A stretch of DNA of 64,000 bases from Prostheceraeus crozeri (Eukaryota; Platyhelminthes; Polycladida; Euryleptidae), in the NCBI GenBank assembly GCA_907163375.1, contig CAJQUW010016957.1:392501-456500 (forward strand). The letters are read 5' to 3'. Below the pieces are notes generated by a model. It ran no database searches. It saw nothing but the letters and a program-made list of their open reading frames with translations, and was not told the origin of the DNA. Of this stretch, positions 25,221 to 34,899 are shown piece after piece. The translations under genes were made by a program, and so were the position numbers. Numbering within the stretch: the stretch's first letter is position 1; the number at the start of each line of letters is the position of its first letter.

Positions 25221-25387
25221 GGACTGCCAATGATTAATATAGGTTTTTCTACACGACAACGGCAGCTACCGAATCAAGAGCGGCACTTTAATTTCTAAAA
25301 CGTTAAAAGATAAAATATTACGTCATTTCACAATTGAGAGCGACAACAATAAATAAACTGCAGCAAAATAGTTCAGTTGTGTCTCTA

Positions 25388-26932
25388 TCAGATTAGTGAG
25401 CGGTATTTCACGTGAAGAATAAATGATATCTATTCGGTTTGATCCAAAGCCCTATATAGATGTCTTCACATCTGCTAAATTAACTTATCAATATGGAGCG
25501 CCAGCGAATACCTTCTGATGTTAAACGCAGAATCATTATGGCTCACGAAGCAGGAGATGATTATATTGAAGCCGGTCGAGTTCTCGGTGTATAACGGGGT
25601 ACTGCGTATTCAATAGTACATCGTTATATACTTGAAGGAGTCATTGATCGTCCCAGAGGAGGAAGACGACACCAAAAGATGGACGAAGATATGGCAAATA
25701 CTGTGGTAGAGATTGTTGAATCCCAACCGGAATTCACGTTAGCCCAAATCAAAGCTGATCTACAAGCGCAGATGCCGGACAAGCCATCTGTCTCAATTCA
25801 AACTATCAGCACATGTCTGAGAAATCGTCTTATCTTCTTAAAGAAAATGGAGACTGTTCAAGTCAACTGCAATAGCCATGACGTCAAAGTGGAAACGGCC
25901 GAGTATGCGAACTGGTATCTGCACACGATCAACGCAAACCATCCGCCAAACATTTATTTTTGTGGACGAATCCGGCTTTAATTTATGGATCAGTCGCACA
26001 CGAGGTCGTGCCAGACGGGGAGAGCGAGCTGTCAGGATTGTTCATGGACAGCGCGGGCGGAATTTTACTCTCATCTTGGCGGTCTCTAATGAAGGTGTCG
26101 TCCATCATGAATTCTACGAAGGCGGAACCTCCTGTGAGAGATTTAACTCCTGGCTGGAAGAAGCGTCCGTTGCGGCTGGGGCTGGACCTCGTGTATTCGT
26201 CATGGATAATGCTCCGTGACACAATAGAGCCCGTGAAGTCAGTTTGCGAGAGGGACACTCTATTAGGTACTTACCGCCCTACTCTCCATTTCTCAATATC
26301 GCAGAGAACGCGTTTTCCATGTGGAAAGCGGCTTTCAAGAGAGAAGTAGCTGAGATTCGTGAGCAGTTACACAACTACACTGGACAACAGCGGAATTTGA
26401 CCTTACTGCAACTCGCCTCCCAAAACATGAGTGCCATCACTGCAAATAAGATGGGAAGATCTTCCAGACGTATGGGCAGATTGATGCCTAGACTAATTAA
26501 TCGCGAGGATGTCTTACAAAACCATCAATGAATATTACGGTACTTGTTTTGTTTCTTAATGGAATAAAAAATTTCAAGATTATCAAAACTTTTTCGTATT
26601 GACTTACCTTTTCGTAAAAAAAAGTGTTTAATGACTTACTGTATTACCTTTATGAATTAAAATAATTATCAAACTTTTCCTTTTGACATATTTTATACCT
26701 TTTCGAATTAAAAAAATTATCAAAACTTTTTGTATTGACATACCTGTTAAATAAAATATAATTGAATATGAAAAGCCGTTTATGATTTCAGGTTGCCGCT
26801 CATTAAACTTATAAATCCATTAATAAACTCACTTATTATCACTACCGATTAAAAACAATATCATTCAATTGAAAACGCTGCTGATTAACAGAAATACCGC
26901 TGTTGCATCTTAAAACATATTCTTTAATCTGA
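25388..26932 (+). mobile_element. Tc1/mariner/IS630-type DNA transposon, dead
   Basis: A 1545-bp element. Both ends begin TCAGATTA directly inside a flanking TA (25386-25387 and 26933-26934), the target-site duplication expected for this superfamily. A second inverted pair, GCGGTATTTC, lies 12 bp from the left end and 32 bp from the right end. The interior encodes one transposase (25493-26531). AT-rich DNA with several TCAAAACTTTTT-like segments follows the gene. The element lies in the 10-kb intron of the ephrin-like gene, in sense orientation. Confidence 0.8.
25493..26531 (+). pseudogene. Tc1/mariner/IS630-like transposase, broken
   Basis: The start is ATG at 25493. An N-terminal helix-turn-helix region (VKRRIIMAHEAGDDYIEAGRVLG) is followed by a GRP-like linker (RPRGGRRH), and then by the catalytic domain with VDESGFN, VMDNAP and YLPPYSPFLNIAENAFSMW. 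These give the D, D and E residues. Counting codons in place, 32 residues separate the second D from E. The gene is inactive: there is an in-frame TAA about 36 codons in, a frameshift near 25960 and an in-frame TGA right after VMDNAP. Few lesions over about 345 codons suggest moderately recent decay. The closest relatives are probably Tc1/mariner-like or eukaryotic IS630-like transposases with the DDE_3 domain. Confidence 0.88.
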
Positions 26933-27215
26933 TAGTCGCATTGTCGAACTGGAAAACCTGTATTGTGCAGTGACCATAAATACAGTGAACCGTGAGGACA
27001 GTGGAATTGGAATTAAGTTGTCATGAACCATCGAAATCTGACTGTTTACTCTGTAAGTTTGTGGGAACTGAAATTGCTGAAGCTGTAGATTCTTGCCTTG
27101 ATAAATTGTAAATTATTTTTTCTACTGATTTTATATCCAAAGAGAAATGATCATCTTCGTGAACCTCAACGACGTGCGCAAACAAGATCAACCACTGGAA
27201 GCCGCCATCGTCTAG

Positions 27216-27322
27216 ATACCGTTGTCATGACAACGCCTGTCCACTTTGTAGCATTGTTTGCAACGCTCGCGTCCGTTCTAGCCCCTAATTATCATACAGT
27301 GTAGAATGTCTGATTTCTGTGG
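27216..27322 (+). repeat. Dispersed repeat, copy 1 (partner at 37845)
   Basis: The two copies share an identical 18-base core (CATGACAACGCCTGTCCA) and diverged flanks including CGTCCGTTCTAG. In both copies one plus frame reads VVMTTPVH followed by a hydrophobic run, but the frames are short and the copies differ, so a conserved protein is uncertain. The element type is unknown. Confidence 0.55.
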
Positions 27323-28223
27323 CTAAATCTTCCAACAAATCCTCCGGTGAAGGTAATGGCATGATATTGTCAATTTTCCACAGGTAAAAGACAAAAAATG
27401 CGATTTATTCGCTATTGTGTCTGTGTGGAGTAGGGCCTGATATATCTGTTTATTCTATGAGCATTCCCTGAAATTGCAGTGACTGCAGCAATCGAGAATT
27501 GTGATAACTATTTCTGCGCCCTGAACACGTTTTATTCTTGAACCTTGAACCTCATCAGCATTTATTGAATACGGCACGCACCAAGTGCAGAACTAACAAC
27601 AGTTTTCATCTGTGGAATGTATGAATGTTCAACATCTCGTCTTCACCTGCAAGCTATGCAGAAACGTCCACTACTTTCACTGGTGCTCGGTGATGAAGAT
27701 TAGGATGTGCTCCAATTCGCATGTATCGGAGATGGAATGTCTCGTAGGATGAATCGGTGCAATTTCTGGACCGGTATTTAATTAAACAATTTATGGTAAC
27801 GTCTGATTGACTAAATATTGACAGTGCAATCATCATCAAGTGTCAACACAATATTTGTGTGACTTCTCCGCCTTTTCACAGGTTCTCATTGATTGGAGAA
27901 GATGGAGAGAAGGAGACTAAGTCGAAATGTAATCAAATTGGAATGCTCTCCGCCTACATCTCCTTCTAGAGTCATTCGTGCTGTCTAAAGACTCACTAAA
28001 TTGCATTATAAAGTAATGGTTGCAAAAGTCACTTTTATCAGTCATATTTCAAATATGCTTCAATTGCTTTTTAAACATCATTTTAGATTGTTTAACTTTT
28101 GCACATTGTCTGCCTGTAAAAGTATTATGTATGTGAAAAGTATTAGAGAATATATAGGTGAAATAGCTGTGCATGCACGCACAAGGTCTCCTAAATGAGA
28201 GGAAATCTGGTGCATAGCCACCA
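27323..28223. other. Intron sequence without recognised content
   Basis: No exon or repeat was recognised here. Confidence 0.4.
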
Positions 28224-28301
28224 CTTATAGTCCGGGAGCCAGCGTGAAGTTGTGCAGGGAACGAGGTAGTACAGAAAACTTTCACATAGCATAGTACACC
28301 T
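28224..28301 (-). repeat. Isolated monomer related to the 76-bp satellite
   Basis: A single diverged unit shares TAGTCCGG-AGCCAGC, TTGTGCAGGGAACGAGG and ACTTTCACA with the array at 15414-16692, in the same orientation and spacing. No tRNA head follows it. It shows that the 76-bp sequence exists as a dispersed repeat outside the array. Confidence 0.75.
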
Positions 28302-28837
28302 CCAACCTACTGCAAAACTTCGCGTCTGCCGGATCAGATCATTTGCTTTTCAGAAATATAGAGGATAACACAATCCTATGTATTTCCAGTGGTTAAATTG
28401 TGACATTTAAGGTGTTTTTTCGAATTGTTGCTCATAAAAGTTACACAAATTGGTATTTTGTTGAACTGGTTATTATAGAAATCATCTACAGATCATGATC
28501 TTTCAAATGAGTTATCATTCAGTGACAGAGGATGAAGTAAAGTGTACAAACAGACACTTTTCGTTGGTGCAACTGCAAATTTTAACATAGAAATTTCAGG
28601 AAAATTGTTGATATACTTTTACGAAAAGTGTTCTTTTCTTTTTTTTCTTTGAGTTCTGACCTCTCACATTAAATGCATTTTAGTCACGTTCAATTTCGGT
28701 CTTGTAATTGTCCCATTGAAGATGATTCAGTAAATCGAGCAGTCGATGGCGGTATATTAAGCAAAAAAGCACACATTCAAAAATGCTATGAGGTACCACT
28801 GTTTAGAACTGAACAGGTATAATCAGCGTTAGTGAAG

Positions 28838-29820
28838 GCTTTTACATGAAGCAAAACTTGACATAAATAATTTAGTGAGTGTTTCCCATCAGAAGTATTT
28901 AATTATTTCAAAAATGATAACTTGCTTGTCAAAAATTTCATCACTAGTTTTCTGATGGTTGTATTTGATACTGATGTATATAGTAAATTGTGTACAATCC
29001 ATGCATTTAATGCACAAGAGACTCTACCGGTTGATATGTGACGCTAGTGAAATCTCTTCACTTTTTCTTATCCATGTTCATTATATTGTATTTAAATTAG
29101 CGCTACTTTAACGGTGTGCAGTTTACAGTGTGGTTGCGGCCCTGATATCACAAGGATCATACTCCTTGTGTGAAGGTTATTTGTTACTGTGAGAACGAAC
29201 TCCTCAGACTATTTACTCCTGGCATCAGACCTGTTCACAGTAATTCTATCGCATTGAGAAATTTCACGCATTGATGACTAAATCTCAAATTTTCACTCTC
29301 CTATTTCGACAGGCAATTTCTCACGGAATTGTCGTGGAAGATAATTCTTATGTCCACAGTTGTATTGACGACAATCGCTCAGTTGATGGACTTTTGTTCG
29401 ATATTTGATACAGAAGATATCAGAACTGATTTGACGATCTATCACTGGTAGAGAGGAGTTCAAACATCGTCTGACAATTCTTCAGCTCATCAACTTGTTA
29501 ACGAAGCTGAGTCACTGACTGGCTAAAATTGAGAACAAGCGGAAAGTGCGTGTTTTTGTTTTCAACACGTTAATTTCTGTCCAACTGTTTGATTACAAGA
29601 TTCAATTACAACTATTTCCACTTCTAAGACGCGTGAATGGTGCCAATTAGATTTCTCGGCTGTGAACTTGACTGTCATAATCCATTTTCATTTCATTTCC
29701 ACTCTTGTCTGCTAAACCACCAATTAACCTCTTGGCTGGTCGGGTACATCTTGTCCCTTCGTAGAATTAAAGATCAGGGGAAGTTGATTTGCAAGATTTG
29801 AGGTTATTAGGATGACAGAG
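28838..29820. other. Unique segment whose sequence reappears in the following mosaic
   Basis: About 985 bp of ordinary non-coding sequence. Long blocks of it recur in the same order at 29935-31015. For example, 29097-29138 recurs at 30224-30265 and 29571-29658 at 30757-30844, both without a difference that I can see. See the mosaic entry. Confidence 0.85.
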
Positions 29821-29826
29821 AGCTAA

Positions 29827-31470
29827 GTGTCAGAAGTTCGCGACCCATTCGATCTGTCAGAAGTTCTCGACCGATTCGATCTGTCAGAAGTTCGCGACCC
29901 ATTCGATCTGTCAGAAGTTTGCGACCGACCTATTTTACATGAAGCAAAAGTTCGCGACATATTCGAGTCAGAAGTTAGTGACCTATTCTCCCATCAGAAG
30001 TTCGCGATTTAATTATTTCAGAAGTTCTCGATAACTTCGCTCTGTCAGAAGTTTCATCACTATTCGCTCTGATGGTTGTATTTGATACTGATGTCTATCA
30101 GAAGTTGTGTACAATCCATGCATTTAATGCAGAAGAGACTCGACCTATTCGATCTGTCAGAAGTTCGCTAGTGAAATCTCTTCGATTTTTCAGAAGTTCA
30201 TTACCTATTCGATCTGTCAGAAGTTAGCGCTACTTTAACGGTGTGCAGTTTACAGTGTGGTTGCGACCCTGTATCAGAAGTTCTCGACCTATTCGATCTG
30301 TCAGAAGTTCTCGACCTATTCGTTCTGTCAGAAGTTCTCGAACTCGATCTCAGAAGTTCTCTATTTACTCCTGTCAGAAGTTCTCGACCTATTCGATCTG
30401 TCAGAAGTTCGACCTATTCGCATTGAGAAATTTCGCGCATTGATGACTAAATCTCAGAAGTTCTCGACCTATTTCGACAGAAGTTCTCACGGAATTGTCG
30501 TGGAAGTTACCTATTCTTCTGTCACAGTTGTATTGACGACATTCGCTCTGTCAGAGTTGGACTTATTAAGTTCGACTTATTCGATACAGAAGATATCAGA
30601 ACTATTCGATCTGTCAGAAGTTCCTGGTAGAGAGGAGTTCAAACATCGATCTGACAATTCTTCAGCTCATCAACTTGTTAACGAAGCTATTCGCTCTGTC
30701 TAAAATTGAGAACAAGCGTCAGAAAGTTCGCGACTTATTCGATTTTCAACATTCGATAATTTCTGTCCAACTGTTTGATTACAAGATTCAATTACAACTA
30801 TTTCCACTTCTAAGACGCGTGAATGGTGCCAATTAGATTTCTCGACTGTGAATTCGATCTGTCAGAAGTTCTCGACATTTTCATTTCAGAAGTTTCCACT
30901 CTTCGTCTGCTAAAGTTCGCGACCAATTAACCTCTTGGCTGGTCGCGACATCTTGTCCCTTCGTAGAATTAAAGATCAGGGGAAGTTGACCTATTTGCAA
31001 GATTTGAGGTTATTCGATGACAGAAGTTCTCGACCTATTCGCTCTGTCAGAAGTTCGCGACCCATTCGATCTGTCAGAAGTTCTCGACTTATTCGATCTG
31101 CCAGAAGTTCTCGACCTATTCGCTCTGTCAGAAGTTCGCGACCTATTCGATCTGTCAGAAGTTCGCGACCCATTCGATCTGTCAGAAGTTCGCGACCTAT
31201 TCGCTCTGTCAGAAGTTCGCGACTTATTCGATCTGTCAGAAGTTCTCGACCTATTCGATCTGTCAGAAGTTCTCGACCTATTCGATCTGTCAGAAGTTCT
31301 CGACCTATTCGATCTGTCAGAAGTTCGCGACCTATTCGATCTGTCAGAAGTTCGCGACCTATTCGATCTGTCAGAAGTTCGCGACCTATTCGATCTGTCA
31401 GAAGTTCTCGACCTATTCGCTCTGCCAGAAGTTCTCGACCCATTCGATCTGTCAGAAGAATCAGAAACGA
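29827..31470. repeat. 27-bp minisatellite with mosaic interior
   Basis: The unit is 27 bp and contains TCAGAAGTTCTCGACC and ATTCGATCTG. Clean tandem copies lie at 29827-29930 and 31017-31470. Between them, 29935-31015 alternates between fragments of the unit and colinear fragments of the unique segment 28838-29820. As the period is a multiple of three, frames stay open on both strands for up to about 200 codons. These are treated as by-products. The array lies in the 10-kb intron of the ephrin-like gene. Confidence 0.9.
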
Positions 31471-31991
31471 TCTGAATTTGAAGAACAAGATAAGAGTGAA
31501 CAGTATTTATAGAAATAAACAGAAGAATGATAAACAACTGCGTAGTTTGCAGGTTGGTTTATGAATAGCTTTAGAAATGTGAATAGTTGATAATCCACTT
31601 TACAGGGCGAATGATATCCAAATTCTCAAGATTTTGTTTGTATGAACTGAACATCATTTTGTTTTTCATAAGATTATATGTGATGTCTTGTATATAAAAT
31701 ATGGGATGTTTTATCTCTCACAAATTTGATTTAATTACGTTCATTAAAGTTTATCAAGTTCAGAATGCCCGCCATCTAATCATTTTCTATCGCTCGTGTA
31801 CATGAAATGTAATATTCAAACATGAACCAGTCAATTTTGAAAGATCTGGTGCCCACATGAGATTCATTACCTAATTCAGTTGCTTTCTAGATCGGAAAAG
31901 TTTGTCTATAATAAGAACATGCAATCCAAGCAGAGACAAGCAATATTTATAATCATCTTCAGGGCTGTTTTACTGCTTTCTAGCATTTAAC

Positions 31992-32198
31992 ACTTTCATT
32001 CATATTGCGTCCTTTTGAGGACATTTTGAAAAATTTTGGGACAGTATTACGCAGCAATGTTGATCCCGAAGTAATACAATTTGTAACCAAAAGAAAGAAG
32101 AGATTAATCTGAATCTAATGGTACCACGTACAACCTCGTAGGATGCCTAGAGAACGCCCGCAAGTTGCATTTAAAGAACACCTATTTTTCTAGGAAAC
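31992..32198 (+). repeat. Dispersed repeat, copy 2 (partner at 21521)
   Basis: Diverged copy of the repeat at 21521-21710, in the same orientation. Its frames are interrupted. Confidence 0.6.
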
Positions 32199-32460
32199 TT
32201 TAATCTTGAAACTAATTCATGCATCAAAGAGATAAATGTCATTGAAGACATCATTTAACAGGACGTAATACCAAAGATGATGTCCCCATTCTATCTATTT
32301 TGGTTTGTAGTGATCAAAAACTGTTCTACTATTCATTGGCTTGCAAAATGAATGAAAATGAGAACTTTCAAGTTAGCTTCAGTGACACCAGCTGAAGTAC
32401 TGCAAAAGGTTCACGGTTTATTATCAAACTCCCTTCCTATCTCCACTATGTTGAACTATG

Positions 32461-32486
32461 CGTTCTACATTTTCTAATGTAGAACG
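32461..32486. other. Perfect 10-bp stem hairpin
   Basis: CGTTCTACAT pairs with ATGTAGAACG across a 6-base loop. Related wording (TTCTACATC) occurs near 34.9 kb, so it may be part of a decayed palindromic repeat. Confidence 0.55.
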
Positions 32487-32832
32487 GAATTTCTATGAAT
32501 CAAAATACATGTAATCCAATGGGCTACCGTGCTACATTTTTAGTAAGCTTAGATGATATCTTGGGTATAGATAATAAGGCTACACCTCATGCAAATGCCA
32601 GTTAAATATCGGTTCACTTGAAATTCAAATGAAGGAAATGCACATAGAAGTAGATAATAGTACTTTCTATGGTATTGTTAATTTCTATGGAAATGCATGA
32701 CATCAATATTGGATAGGCTATCTACTAGGACTTTGGATGCCATGGAAAGCCAACCACGTTTGTGTTCTTAGCAGATTGTCTATATCGTCACTGGTCCATA
32801 GAGTTCATTGACATTTCTTGATCGTTTGATAA

Positions 32833-32938
32833 TAGTGATATAACTACTCCATCTGTACTACCATAGAAAGATGTAGCACTCGGCTTCGCCTCGTGCTACA
32901 TTTTCTGTGGTAGTACAGATGTCGTAGTTATATCACTA
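32833..32938. repeat. 106-bp near-perfect palindrome
   Basis: The arms begin TAGTGATATAACTAC and end GTAGTTATATCACTA, with a GC-rich centre (CTCGGCTTCGCCTCG). The inner arm parts TGTACTACCATAGAAA and TTTCTGTGGTAGTACA are near-complementary. It shares size and design with the palindromes at 20285 and 59774, but not overall sequence. Confidence 0.8.
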
Positions 32939-33819
32939 TAATGTCTCTCTTCACCGTCTCGTAGCCATAGAATGGAAGTATAACCAGTCAGCGTTGAAAA
33001 TATAACCATGAAGTGGGGGTGCAATTGAGGCTCCACCAGAATAGTGCTCCTCATAAACCGTCCCTACCGGGGTGCGATGTGATAAGAAAAAACTAAATAT
33101 TAGTAGAGAAAATTTTATTTTGGAAACAATCTTTCGTTATGACAAGCATGTGTGATACTTTGCAGTCTTTATTACTTCTGAAACATCCTTGGAAATGTCA
33201 TGTAACGAGGCTGATCGACAATCAAATTAGCGTCCGCCGCTTTGACATTGATGTCCTAATTTGTATGTCTCAGTTGGCATTGGATGAAAATTCAATTCTC
33301 ATTGATAATGTCAAAAATGTGTTGTAAACAAGATATTGGATTTTTAATCTTCAGTAATATTCATGGGAGTCCTGAGATAGTCATCAATCAAGTTCAAGTT
33401 CATTTAGTACATTAAGTTGGCGGTTTTGTTTCAAATTGTAACAACTATTCTCATTCAATTGTGAACGGGTCTCCTAAATTGCGAGCAACTGTAGAATCAA
33501 TATAAAAGGACGTACAGTTCACAAATATTAAATAAACTAAATTAACGTCTGTGCCCAGTCACTACTGAGGGCACAAATTGCATTTGAAAGTTAAAAATGC
33601 AATGAATCACTGTCATAATCAATTTATCGATGATTTAAAAAGTTGACTTTACTGAATATGTCTAAGAATGATTTTTTCCGATGGTCTTGTTGCATATTTG
33701 TCGTTATTGGTGTAATGTGAACGCATCTCTACAGCGAAAGGCATTTAAATACCGCCATCATGTCATTGCAAAGTACTCACATGTTGAAAATAAATGAAAT
33801 TCTCTAAATTATTTTTCAG

Positions 33820-33909
33820 GTCGCAATTTCGAATGCCGATATCTAGGCATGCGTCTTGTGACGATTTATTCAACCAAACCGGTTCCAAAAACAGATGCAG
33901 TACCAAAGA
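33820..33909 (+). CDS. Ephrin-like protein, exon encoding end of receptor-binding domain
   Basis: This 90-base exon has acceptor ATTTTTCAG and donor GTAAGT. Two leading bases complete a Gly codon with the base left by the previous exon, followed by 29 codons and one leftover base. The peptide reads RNFECRYLGMRLVTIYS and then TKPVPKTDAVPK. The fourth cysteine and the following strand match the ephrin end-of-domain pattern (C-x-x-x-x-M-K-I/L-x-V). With the previous two exons this gives the four cysteines expected of an ephrin domain. The Lys/Pro-rich end begins the membrane-proximal stalk. Confidence 0.75.
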
Positions 33910-34502
33910 GTAAGTTCACCATTTATGCATGAATAATCTGAGTAATTATCTGCTGTTTCTGAAGAAGATAGTAGTCATTCACAGTTGGGATAACAACAAA
34001 AGGCATATCATTTGGAATAGAGATTGAAAATATAGTTTTTGAAAGTCACAGATATCGGGTCGGGAGTCTGCATGAAGCTGTGGATCAGTTTACAGTAAAG
34101 CTAGGATGAGTAATCTTCAGGCAATGTCCAGCAAACAGTCCTGTTTCACTGTACTTTGCATCACATCAACAACAGCAGCTCTAAACTTGCACAGGATAAT
34201 CTATATTGTGATTATAAGTAACAAAATGTGTTTCTATTTATCAGAACAATAAAAAGTAGTCAGAAGAGAGATTTTAGAATGTTTTGGAAATGGAGAGGCC
34301 AAGTGTCGAAAGTGATTGTGGATTGAAACTTAACCATGATTAAATGCTGAAAATCCGCAACATTCATGTCTAAGTGAGATCATAAAACATTTAACAAAAA
34401 CTGCGAGTTAAACCTGCAGTCGGGAGGGGTAATGGAATCAGAACATAATGTTCAAGCTGATTTTATGATAATTTTGTATTCTAAGAACTTGAGTAACACT
34501 TC

Positions 34503-34844
34503 ATATTGCTGAATATGTCTATATCTATTCAATGTAACTGAAAATGTATCATTTTCTATATTAATCGATTGACATAGATATTGGCATTGAATGAATTGAA
34601 ATCGTTCAACATTAAATATTTAACATTACCTTTTTGACATCACTTTCAAATAAATATCGCCGATAAGCAATACTTCTATGCCAAAGATATTCATTTCATG
34701 GATATCTTGGCTACATATCTGTGTAAATCTATGTCCTGCTCCATTCATCTGTTTTGAACATAGAAGTTGATAATACCATAGAAAGTCCACTTCTATGGTT
34801 TTGAATATTCATATAGTTAATCGCGGTGTCTATATTCAACAATA
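34503..34844 (+). mobile_element. MITE-like repeat with terminal inverted repeats (partner at 19183)
   Basis: The left end (TATTGCTGAATATGTC) is the approximate inverse of the right end (TATTCAACAATA at 34833-34844). The first 245 bp match 19183-19427. The right part includes the short palindromic motif CATAGAAGT ... ACTTCTATG. No coding capacity. It lies in the 5-kb intron between the third and fourth ephrin-like exons. Confidence 0.65.
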
Positions 34845-34899
34845 GCTACTTTAATACCCGTCTATGGTCATTGAGGGTAGTGGAACTCGCTTCACTCGT

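Noticed and set aside
30935-31564. Open frames on both strands over the 27-bp array
   Set aside because: Open frames in several frames at once on both strands are expected from a stop-poor 27-bp unit. The region is also a suspected mosaic.
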